Source of the DNA: Anaerolineae bacterium
Lineage (GTDB): Bacteria > Chloroflexota > Anaerolineae > Aggregatilineales > Phototrophicaceae
Reading direction: 5' to 3'
Length of the DNA stretch: 22,936 nucleotides
Assembly: GCA_020848855.1 (NCBI GenBank)
Contig: JADLHH010000362.1
Location: forward strand, 1-22,936
A program made the position numbers and the translations under genes. This document shows, one piece after another, positions 7,394 through 14,698 of the stretch (position 1 is its first letter; each line of letters starts with the position of its first letter). A model generated the notes under the pieces. The model was not told the origin of the DNA and did not search any database. It saw only the letters and a program-made list of their open reading frames with translations.

Positions 7394-8464
7394 ATGTCAA
7401 CCGAATCAAAGCCCAGACGCGCGCTCTTCGTGAAGATTCAGTTCAAGCTGGCGCTCGTCTTTACGCTGATTTTCAGCGTGGTCTTCGCCGTGATCTTCAT
7501 CTGGTTCTACAACTACGCGACCGGCGTAGCGAAAACGCGCATCGGCGAAGCGCTTCAGGATGACCTGAAGGCGGCGGTCGAGCGTATCAATGGCGATATG
7601 TTCATCGCCCTCTACGACCAAGCCGAGCCGACCCTGTTCTCCGACCGAGGCAGCAGCGACCCCGACGACGACGTGTACTACACCGACGACCCGCGCTACT
7701 GGGAAATCGCCGAATGGCTGCATACCGTCCGCACCGTCGACCCGAACGCTCAGCCCTGGACGTTCGTGCGCGCCGACGTGAACACCGACCCGGAAGGCTT
7801 CTACTACGTCGTTGATGGGCTGGCGCTGGACGACCCGCTGCCGAACAATACCATCAACTTTAAGCAGTACGACACCGCCATCGACGGCAAGCTGTTCACC
7901 GGGCTGACCGGGACAGCCGTCTACCTGAACGACGTTTATGAGTGGGAAGGCGAGTGGTACGTCTCCGGCTCCGCGCCAATCACGGATTCGAACGGCAGCG
8001 TTGTCGGTGGGCTGGGAATCGACTATCGCGCGCGCTATCTCATCAACGTCGAAAACGAAATTCGCAATCTGGCAATCCCGGCGTTCGTGCTCACCTACCT
8101 CGTCCTGTTCGGGCTGGTCTACGTCACGGCGCAGGTGCTTTCGCGCCCGATTGTCCAACTGACGAGCATTGCCGCGCGCATCGGCGAAGGGCAGTACGAG
8201 CAGGATTTCTCCGGCATCCAGAACCGCCGCTTCCCGGACGAAATCGGCACGCTGGCGGATGTCTTCCAGGTGATGATCGGCAAAGTCGCCAGGCGCGAGG
8301 AAAAACTCAAGCAGCAGGTCGCCGAACTGCAAATTCAGATCGACCATTCGAAGCGCGACGAGCAGGTCAAGGAAATTGTCGATAACGATTTCTTCCAGAG
8401 CCTTCAGTCGAAGGCGTATGAAATGCGGTCGCGCCGCCATCAGCCGGAGAAATCCGGGGAATAG
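7394..8464 (+). CDS. Cache-HAMP membrane sensor without an output domain
   Basis: 356 residues from the ATG at 7394. A TTG 63 bases upstream would add 21 residues that look unlike a start and overlap the previous stop codon, so I do not use it. Layout: basic N-terminus, TM1 about 17-40, an extracytoplasmic sensor domain about 45-220 ending in SGSAPITDSNGSVVGGLGID (a PDC/Cache-type ending), TM2 about 226-248, HAMP about 249-300 (RPIVQLTSIAARIGEG, then PDEIGTLADVFQVM), and a coiled coil 300-325. The protein then ends with a short basic tail. Such sensors usually continue into a kinase, cyclase or methyl-accepting domain, and nothing of that kind follows here. It may signal through a partner or modulate the transporter encoded upstream. 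The gap to the ATP-grasp gene is 14 bp. Confidence 0.82.
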   Translation: MSTESKPRRALFVKIQFKLALVFTLIFSVVFAVIFIWFYNYATGVAKTRIGEALQDDLKAAVERINGDMFIALYDQAEPTLFSDRGSSDPDDDVYYTDDPRYWEIAEWLHTVRTVDPNAQPWTFVRADVNTDPEGFYYVVDGLALDDPLPNNTINFKQYDTAIDGKLFTGLTGTAVYLNDVYEWEGEWYVSGSAPITDSNGSVVGGLGIDYRARYLINVENEIRNLAIPAFVLTYLVLFGLVYVTAQVLSRPIVQLTSIAARIGEGQYEQDFSGIQNRRFPDEIGTLADVFQVMIGKVARREEKLKQQVAELQIQIDHSKRDEQVKEIVDNDFFQSLQSKAYEMRSRRHQPEKSGE

Positions 8465-8478
8465 TCCGAGGGAGCATT

Positions 8479-9846
8479 TTGCCGAATACCATCGATCACA
8501 GCCTGCCGGTCGTCGTCGTTTGCAACATTTCCGAGACGTTCTACGAATTTCTGAGCCGGGGCGAGGACGCCGAGCGCCAGATTCGCGGTGAACAGTACCG
8601 GGGCGACAGGGCGATTGTCTGGGCGGGCGACCCGAAGCTGGTGTTCACCAGCCTGCCCATCCCGCACGCCGAGCACCTTTACCAGCAGGCGGGCTTCGCC
8701 GGCACGGAATATCTCGCGCCGCAGCGTCCTACGTCGTGGCTGTCGCTCGACATCCTGCGCGAGCCTGCCCTGCTCAACCGACTGATCGAATACGCCGGTG
8801 AACAGCGCGCCCTCCAGTTGATCCCCTACGCGGCAACCGACGAATTCCTGCAGTTGGTCGAAGCTCTGGAAGCCGAACATGGGCTGACCGTTATCCTGCC
8901 CGAATCGCCTCGCCGCGATGGGCTGTGGCTGCGCGATTATATCGATAGCAAGATCGGCTTTCGCATTCTGGCGTCGCGCTGGCTGCCCGATGCGGATACC
9001 CTGCTGCCGGAAGGTCTCGCCTGCCAGACGCTCGACGATGCTGCCCACGCCGCGCGCTGGTTCCTCTCGAACGGGCGTGCCTGCCTCGTCAAATCGGACA
9101 TCGGCGAGAATGGCATCGGCAACGTGGTCATTCATCCCGACCAGTTCGACAGCGTCGAAGCCATCGCCGCGCACCTGCGCGCCAGTCCATATCTGAACGA
9201 ACACTGGCTGACCGTCGAGGAACTGATCGCCGCCGAACACCCGCTATCGCCGTCGCTGGAAGTCTACGTGCCGCCCGAAGGCGACCCGCAGATCACCTAC
9301 GTGAGCGACCAGTTGTTTCAGGGCTTTGGCGATTTCTGCGGCGTGCTGGTCAGCCGCGAACTGACGACAGCGCCCTGGTACGCGCCGCTGGCGGAAAGCG
9401 GCTTGGTGCTCGCCCGCCATCTGCAGGCGATGGGCTACGTCGGGCACTTCGACCTCGACTGCGTGGTCAACGACGACAGACGCCTGTATCTGCTGGAGAT
9501 CAACCCCCGGCGCACCGGCGGCACGCACGTTCACGAATTCGCCGTCCACGTCTTCGGCGCCGACTACCTGAGCCGCGTCGCCCTGCTCAGCAACGATACG
9601 CTGTCGAGCGGCAGCATCTCGGATTTTGACGAGCTTCTGAGCGTGATCGGCGACTTCCAGTACCCGATGGACGGCGAAAACCGGGGCGTGTTCCTCATCG
9701 TGACTTCGGCGCTCGAAGCGCACGAGTTTGGCGCGATCATTGCCGGGGCGGACACCGCCGAGGTGGTCGAGATTCAGCGGCAGGTGCAGGCGCGCATCGC
9801 GGAGTATAGAGAAGCGGTCAGCAATCAGCCGTCAGCGGTCAGCTAA
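8479..9846 (+). CDS. ATP-grasp ligase, PGM1-like
   Basis: 455 residues from a TTG at 8479 with a GAGGGAG ribosome site at 8468-8474. The N-terminal 170 residues form a pre-ATP-grasp-like alpha/beta region. ACLVKSDIGENGIGNVV (201-217) contains the ATP-binding Lys205 and a glycine-rich loop. HFDLDCVV (323-330) and LLEINPRRTGGT (338-349) give the acidic and Asn magnesium ligands (Glu340, Asn342). This ExNPRxTGGT ending is the type seen in PGM1-like peptide ligases, which join a carboxylate to an amino group through an acyl phosphate. The substrate is unknown. The last residues (SNQPSAVS) and the stop codon are made of 7-bp tandem repeats, so the tail is not ancestral. It is the last gene of the 5425-9846 operon. 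Confidence 0.85.
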   Translation: MPNTIDHSLPVVVVCNISETFYEFLSRGEDAERQIRGEQYRGDRAIVWAGDPKLVFTSLPIPHAEHLYQQAGFAGTEYLAPQRPTSWLSLDILREPALLNRLIEYAGEQRALQLIPYAATDEFLQLVEALEAEHGLTVILPESPRRDGLWLRDYIDSKIGFRILASRWLPDADTLLPEGLACQTLDDAAHAARWFLSNGRACLVKSDIGENGIGNVVIHPDQFDSVEAIAAHLRASPYLNEHWLTVEELIAAEHPLSPSLEVYVPPEGDPQITYVSDQLFQGFGDFCGVLVSRELTTAPWYAPLAESGLVLARHLQAMGYVGHFDLDCVVNDDRRLYLLEINPRRTGGTHVHEFAVHVFGADYLSRVALLSNDTLSSGSISDFDELLSVIGDFQYPMDGENRGVFLIVTSALEAHEFGAIIAGADTAEVVEIQRQVQARIAEYREAVSNQPSAVS

Positions 9847-9866
9847 AAAACAGATAGCTGATAGCT
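9818..9866. repeat. Heptamer tandem repeat (STRR-like) at the ATP-grasp gene end
   Basis: TCAGC occurs at 9818, 9825, 9832 and 9839, exactly 7 bp apart with two variable bases per unit. Two adjacent copies of GATAGCT follow at 9853-9866. The array spans the end of the plus-strand ATP-grasp gene and the 22-bp gap to the convergent ABC gene. Confidence 0.75.
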
Positions 9867-9868
9867 TC

Positions 9869-11668
9869 TCAGAAATTCGCGGCGGATTTCTCCGAGTCGG
9901 CTTCTTCGAACTGGCGGCGGTAAAGCTGGGCGTACAGCCCATTGCGCTTAAGCAATTGCAGGTGCGTCCCGTCCTCGACGATTTCGCCGCGCTGCATCAC
10001 CAGAATGCGATCCACCTCGCGGATCGTGCTCAGCCGGTGCGCGATCACCAGACTGGTGCGCCGTTCCAGCACCCGCCGCAGCCCTTCCTGAATGTAGGCT
10101 TCCGTCTCGGTGTCGATACTGCTGGTCGCCTCGTCCAGCACCAGGATGCTGTTCGGGTTATGCAGCAGCGCTCGCGCCAGCGCCAGCAGTTGCCGCTGCC
10201 CCTGCGACAGATTGGCGCCACCCGGCAGCAGCATAAAATCGTAGCCGCCCGGCAGCTTGTCGATGAACTTGTCGGCGCAGGCGATATTCGCTGCTTCCTT
10301 CATCTGCTCATAGGTGATTTCGGGGCTGAACAGCCGCAGGTTGTCGGCAATCGTGCCGTTGAAGCAGTACGGATTCTGCGGCACGACCGTCACGAAACGG
10401 CGCAGGTCGTCGAGGCTCAGTTCGCGCACATCCACCCCGTCGATCAGCACATGCCCTTCGTTCACGTCGTAGAAGCGCGCCAGCAAGCCCGCCAGCGACG
10501 TTTTGCCCGCGCCGGTCGCGCCGACGATGGCGACCCGCTGCCCGGTCGGAACCTGAAAATTGACGTTGCGCAGCACCGGGTTGCGCGGCTCATAGCCGAA
10601 ACTGACATGGTCGAACTGGAACGTGCGCTCGACCCATTCGACGTGCGCCGGCTGCTGCGGCTCGACAATTTCGGACTCGACCGCCAGCATCCGGGCGATG
10701 CGCTCGCCTGCCGCGAACGCCGTCTGACTTTGCGAGAACTGCTCGGCAAGCTGCTGGATCGGCTCGAAGCTGCGCCGGGTGTAGTCGATGAAGGCGATCA
10801 ACATGCCAAGCGTCGCCCAGCCCGCCAGCACGCCGCTGCAGCCGCCGTACAGCACGACCGCCAAGCCGATGGTCGACAGGATTTGCAGGATTGAGGCGTA
10901 GTAGGTGTAGTAGTCGCGCAGCGAAATATGCACGTCGCGGTAACGGATGTTGACCGCGTTCAGTCCTTCACGGCTGACTTCCTGCCGTCCGAACAACTGC
11001 ACGATCAGCATCCCGTTGAACTGCTCGTTGATGTAGGCGAGGTATTCGCCGACGACCTTGTGAAACAGGTTGCTGGCGCGGCGGATGTGGACGCGGAAGT
11101 AGACCGTCGCCACCGCCATGATCGGCAGCACCATCAGGCTCAGCAGCGCCAGCCGCCAGTTGAGCGCGAGCATCACCACGATGATGCCGATCAGCGAGAT
11201 CATGTTGCTCGCCACCATCACGATGCTGGTCGAGAGCAGTTCGGTCAGCGCGTCGATGTCGTTGGACAGCCGCGAGACGATCAAGCCGACCGGCGTATTG
11301 TTGAAGAAGCGCATATCCTGCCGCAGAATGTGCTCGAACAACTGCTGGCGAATCGCCACCAGCGCATTCTGCCCGACGTTCTGGAGCATGTAGGTGTGGG
11401 CGAAGCGCGCCGCGAACAGCACCAGAATCGTCAGAAAGTAGGCGATGCCATACGGGATAAGCCCGTTGATGTTGTGCTCGGTGATTGGACCATCTACTGC
11501 CCGCTGGACGAGGTACGGGAGCAGCAGGGTCAGCCCGGTCACGATCAGCAGCAGCACGAACACGATCAGAATCTGAATCCAGTAAGGCGCGAGAAACCGC
11601 GCCAGCATCCCGGTCAGATAGCGGTCGGTGACCTTCGTCTCTTGGGGGGGGTTAGTCGGCTGCAACAT
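9869..11668 (-). CDS. ABC exporter half-transporter (membrane domain plus ATPase), consensus Walker B
   Basis: 599 residues. The N-terminal membrane domain covers about 30-310 with six helices. The ATPase follows: Walker A GATGAGKT (383-390), Q-loop near VVPQNPY, signature LSQGQ (487-491), and Walker B ILVLDE (508-513) with catalytic Glu513, then AHR for the H-loop. The signature deviates from LSGGQ. Its partner gene upstream has the opposite pattern, so the two should form a heterodimeric exporter. This gene starts inside the 3' end of the partner gene (17-bp overlap), with an AGGAGG site 9 bases upstream, so the two are translated in order. A run of eight Gs (C on the coding strand) lies in codons 6-8. 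Export substrate unknown; drug or lipid export is the usual role. Confidence 0.93.
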   Translation of the reverse strand: MLQPTNPPQETKVTDRYLTGMLARFLAPYWIQILIVFVLLLIVTGLTLLLPYLVQRAVDGPITEHNINGLIPYGIAYFLTILVLFAARFAHTYMLQNVGQNALVAIRQQLFEHILRQDMRFFNNTPVGLIVSRLSNDIDALTELLSTSIVMVASNMISLIGIIVVMLALNWRLALLSLMVLPIMAVATVYFRVHIRRASNLFHKVVGEYLAYINEQFNGMLIVQLFGRQEVSREGLNAVNIRYRDVHISLRDYYTYYASILQILSTIGLAVVLYGGCSGVLAGWATLGMLIAFIDYTRRSFEPIQQLAEQFSQSQTAFAAGERIARMLAVESEIVEPQQPAHVEWVERTFQFDHVSFGYEPRNPVLRNVNFQVPTGQRVAIVGATGAGKTSLAGLLARFYDVNEGHVLIDGVDVRELSLDDLRRFVTVVPQNPYCFNGTIADNLRLFSPEITYEQMKEAANIACADKFIDKLPGGYDFMLLPGGANLSQGQRQLLALARALLHNPNSILVLDEATSSIDTETEAYIQEGLRRVLERRTSLVIAHRLSTIREVDRILVMQRGEIVEDGTHLQLLKRNGLYAQLYRRQFEEADSEKSAANF

Positions 11669-13424
11669 ATGCCCGATCCTCCTGCCTCAGTTCGCGCTCG
11701 ACCATCTGCGTGTAAACGCCGCCCTGCTCTATCAGATCGTTGTGCGTGCCCTGTTCGATAATCCTGCCGTCCGACATCACCAGAATGCGGTCGGCATCCT
11801 TCACCGTCGCGATTCGATGCGCGATAATCAGGCTGGTGCGCGAACGCAGTACATGCCGCAGGTCGCTGAGAATATCAGCGGCGGTGTGCGTATCGACGCT
11901 CGACAGAGCATCGTCCAGCACCAGAATTGCCGGGTCGCGCACGATGGAGCGTGCGATGGCGACGCGCTGTTTCTGCCCGCCAGAGAGCATCACGCCCTTT
12001 TCGCCGACCATCGTGTCCAAGCCGTCAGGAAGCTGTGCCAGGTCGTTGCTCACCCGCGAAATGTGAATGGCGCGGTTGAGGTCATCATCGGTGAGTCCCG
12101 GCTTGCTCATACGGACGTTCTCGCGCAGCGTGTCGCTGAACAGAAAAGTTGACTGTGGCACGTAGGCGACGGCGCGGCGCAGGTCGCGCAGGTCGAGATT
12201 GCGCACGTCGTGCCCGTCAATCAGCACGCGCCCCTCGGTCGGGTCGAACACGCGCGCCAGCAGGTTGACCAGCACCGTTTTGCCGCAGCCGGTCGCGCCG
12301 ACGATGGCAACCACCCTCCCGGCGGGGATATTCAGCGAGATATCCCGCAGAATCCACTTACCATCCGCCTGCACGCTCACGTTCTCGAAGGCGATATCGC
12401 CGCGCGGCTCCTTGAGCGGCACGGCGTCGGGCGGGCTGTAGATGCCCGCCGGGCGCAGCAGCGGCGTCAGCCGGAACAGCGCGCCGCGCGTTTGCTGGTA
12501 GCGCTGGTAGATCGTGCCAAGCTGGAGCAGCACGTTGCTGATCATGCCGAGGAAGCCGAGGAACTGGGCGAAGTTGCCGAGCGTCAGCGTACCGTCGAGC
12601 GTCAGAATCCCGCCGAACAGCACGACGATGCCCGCCGTTAGCTGGCTGACCATATTCGGCAGCATCCCCACTGGCTCGTTGCGGCGGCGGAAGAACAGCC
12701 AGCGGCGGCGGTATTCGCGGTTTTCAGCGTAGAACTTATCGATGACGCCCTGCTCGCGCCCAAACGTCTTGATCGTCTGGATGCCGCTGGCGGCGTCCTG
12801 AACCAGCGCCGCGAGCGTGCCCGCCTGCTCCTGAATCTTCTCGAAGATTGGCGCGAGCACCAAGCCGGCGCGAATTTGCAGCGTGGTCGAAATCAGCAGG
12901 ATGACAAAGACGCCCAGCGTCAGCGGCAGGTTGATGGTCGCCAGCAGGATGAACGACGCGATGGCGGACACGAACGCACTGCCGCCGCGCGTGAACGTGA
13001 TCACCAGCAGCCGCCAGATCATGTCGAGGTCGGTGTACATGCGCGAGATCAGGTCGCCGGTCGCGAAGTGCTGGTAGAAATCCTGCTCCTGCGTCAGCAG
13101 GTTGTCGTACAGGTCGCGCCGAATGTCGAAGCTGACGAAGTACGCCACGTCGCCGCTGTACCGGCGCTGCCCGTAAAAGGCGATCACCGTGATGATCGCC
13201 AGCCCGATCAGCAGCGCGATATCCGGCAGCATTTGCTGCGGGGTATACCCGCGCGTGATGTGATCGATGATCACGCCGATCAGAAATGGCTCCGCCGTCG
13301 CCGTCAGACCGCCGACCAAGCCGCTCACAAGGGACGCAGCCGCAGCAAAACGGTGGCGGTCGATATAGCTCCACAGCCACCGCATGTCTGCCTGCTGCGG
13401 GGGTTGTTCACTCACCGCAGACAC
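11652..13424 (-). CDS. ABC exporter half-transporter, degenerate catalytic site
   Basis: 590 residues from a GTG at 13424; an ATG at 13385 would give a protein 13 residues shorter, and neither has a strong ribosome site. The membrane domain covers about 25-310. In the ATPase, Walker A is GATGCGKT (376-383), the signature is canonical LSGGQ (480-484), and Walker B is ILVLDD (500-505). Asp505 stands where the catalytic glutamate should be. In well-studied heterodimeric exporters such as TM287/288 and BmrCD, one subunit has this Glu-to-Asp change and the other a weak signature, so one ATP site is nearly inactive. The two genes here fit that arrangement. First gene of the pair; the promoter is not obvious. 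Confidence 0.93.
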   Translation of the reverse strand: MSAVSEQPPQQADMRWLWSYIDRHRFAAAASLVSGLVGGLTATAEPFLIGVIIDHITRGYTPQQMLPDIALLIGLAIITVIAFYGQRRYSGDVAYFVSFDIRRDLYDNLLTQEQDFYQHFATGDLISRMYTDLDMIWRLLVITFTRGGSAFVSAIASFILLATINLPLTLGVFVILLISTTLQIRAGLVLAPIFEKIQEQAGTLAALVQDAASGIQTIKTFGREQGVIDKFYAENREYRRRWLFFRRRNEPVGMLPNMVSQLTAGIVVLFGGILTLDGTLTLGNFAQFLGFLGMISNVLLQLGTIYQRYQQTRGALFRLTPLLRPAGIYSPPDAVPLKEPRGDIAFENVSVQADGKWILRDISLNIPAGRVVAIVGATGCGKTVLVNLLARVFDPTEGRVLIDGHDVRNLDLRDLRRAVAYVPQSTFLFSDTLRENVRMSKPGLTDDDLNRAIHISRVSNDLAQLPDGLDTMVGEKGVMLSGGQKQRVAIARSIVRDPAILVLDDALSSVDTHTAADILSDLRHVLRSRTSLIIAHRIATVKDADRILVMSDGRIIEQGTHNDLIEQGGVYTQMVERELRQEDRAYVAAD

Positions 13425-13515
13425 GCACTTTCTACTGAATTTGCACCCGGAAAATCGATCCTAGCAGCACACCACATAACCAACTAATGCCAATGTGACA
13501 TCATGTGCAGGCTAA

Positions 13516-13532
13516 ATACAGGTTTCCTGTAT
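13516..13532. repeat. 17-bp palindrome upstream of the ABC exporter genes
   Basis: ATACAGG (13516-13522) and CCTGTAT (13526-13532) are perfect 7-bp arms around TTT. It lies 92 bp upstream of the exporter start and 21 bp downstream of the dehydrogenase stop codon. Read on the minus strand, only a short T-pair follows, so a terminator is doubtful and a repressor operator for the exporter is a reasonable alternative. Confidence 0.4.
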
Positions 13533-13552
13533 ATTTTATCACGCAAAGGGTA

Positions 13553-14611
13553 TCACACGTCAATAACAATTTTCTGAACGTGGTCAGCATAATCGACATT
13601 CAGCGCGAATGCTTTGTCGGTTTGCGACAGCGGGAAGTGGTGCGACACGATCGCTTCCAGGTTGACCGGCTCTGGCGAAGTGGTCACCATCCGTATCGTG
13701 CGCGGGTAGACGTGCTTCATCCGCCGCGCCATCATGATCGTCAAGCCCTTGCGCCGCGCCGTCGAATGTTTCATGCCGATGTGATCGTCCGACGGAATGC
13801 CGACCAGCACCAGCCGCCCGCCCAGCCGCGCTATCTCCGCCGCCTGCGCGATGCTGTGATCCGCCCACGCCGCTTCGAACGCCACGTCGACGCCGCGCCC
13901 GTCGGTCACTTCGTTGATCACCCGCACCGGGTCGAGGTCGGGTGTGATCGTCCATGCCTCGGTCGCGCCCAGCTTCTTCGCCAGTTCCGCGCGCCAGGGG
14001 AAGCAGTCGAACGTGTAGATCGGGTCAGCACCGCTCAACCGCGCCAGGTGCGTGATCAGCAGCCCGATCGGACCGCTGCCCAGAATGGCGACACTGCGTG
14101 CCAGCTTCAGCTTGCCCAAATCGACGGCGTGCAGCGCCACGCCGAGCGGCTCCAGCAGCGCCGCCGCCGTATCGCTGATGCTGTCCGGCACCGGGAAGCA
14201 CGAGTGCGCCGCGACGATCATCTGCTCCTGAAACGCGCCGTCGTCCGGGTACAGCCCACAGAAATGCAGCCGCCGGCACAGGTTGGGATACCCGGCTTCG
14301 CACATCTCGCAGCGCAGGCACGGCGTTGCCGGGTCGACTGCTACGCGCTGCCCCACGTGCAGTGGATTGCCCTCGCCATCGAGCGCGTCCGCGCCGACCG
14401 CGATGATCTCGCCCGCGAATTCGTGCCCCAGAATGACCGGCGATGCGATCACCGTGTCGCCGATGCGCGCGTCGAGATAGTTGTGTAAATCCGAGCCGCA
14501 GATGCCGACTGCCTTCACCCGAATCTTGACCTGCTCCGCGCCGGGTTCGCCGGGTTCGTCCACCGTCTCGATACGCATGTCGCGCGGTCCGTAGAGTCGT
14601 GCTGCCAGCAT
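13553..14611 (-). CDS. Zinc-dependent medium-chain alcohol/polyol dehydrogenase
   Basis: 352 residues from the ATG at 14611, chosen for its AGGAG site 7 bases upstream; the 22-codon extension is rejected. GICGSDLHN (36-44, Cys38), GHEFAGE (62-68, His63 and Glu64) and the late Glu154 form the catalytic zinc site. Cys98, Cys101, Cys104 and Cys112 form the structural zinc lobe. [10 protein letters not shown] (176-185) is the NAD(P)-binding turn. This is the threonine/sorbitol dehydrogenase branch of the MDR superfamily, which oxidises secondary alcohols with NAD+ in the cytoplasm. The exact substrate cannot be told. It sits 87 bp downstream of treZ on the same strand and could be co-transcribed. 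Confidence 0.9.
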   Translation of the reverse strand: MLAARLYGPRDMRIETVDEPGEPGAEQVKIRVKAVGICGSDLHNYLDARIGDTVIASPVILGHEFAGEIIAVGADALDGEGNPLHVGQRVAVDPATPCLRCEMCEAGYPNLCRRLHFCGLYPDDGAFQEQMIVAAHSCFPVPDSISDTAAALLEPLGVALHAVDLGKLKLARSVAILGSGPIGLLITHLARLSGADPIYTFDCFPWRAELAKKLGATEAWTITPDLDPVRVINEVTDGRGVDVAFEAAWADHSIAQAAEIARLGGRLVLVGIPSDDHIGMKHSTARRKGLTIMMARRMKHVYPRTIRMVTTSPEPVNLEAIVSHHFPLSQTDKAFALNVDYADHVQKIVIDV

Positions 14612-14698
14612 GTGCCTGCTCCTGTTGGTTCGTTGTATCTGAAGGGGAAACGCAGCGCCCCTCTCCGCTTCGATCATACCGCGTTCGACGTGAACGGG

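Noticed and set aside
11644..11651. Run of eight Gs near the start of the second ABC gene as a phase-variation switch
   Set aside because: The frame is intact and eight bases is short for slippage in this GC-rich background; not evidence enough.
13425..13552. tRNA or other RNA gene in the gap before the dehydrogenase
   Set aside because: No cloverleaf or T-loop consensus seen; only the short palindrome is notable.
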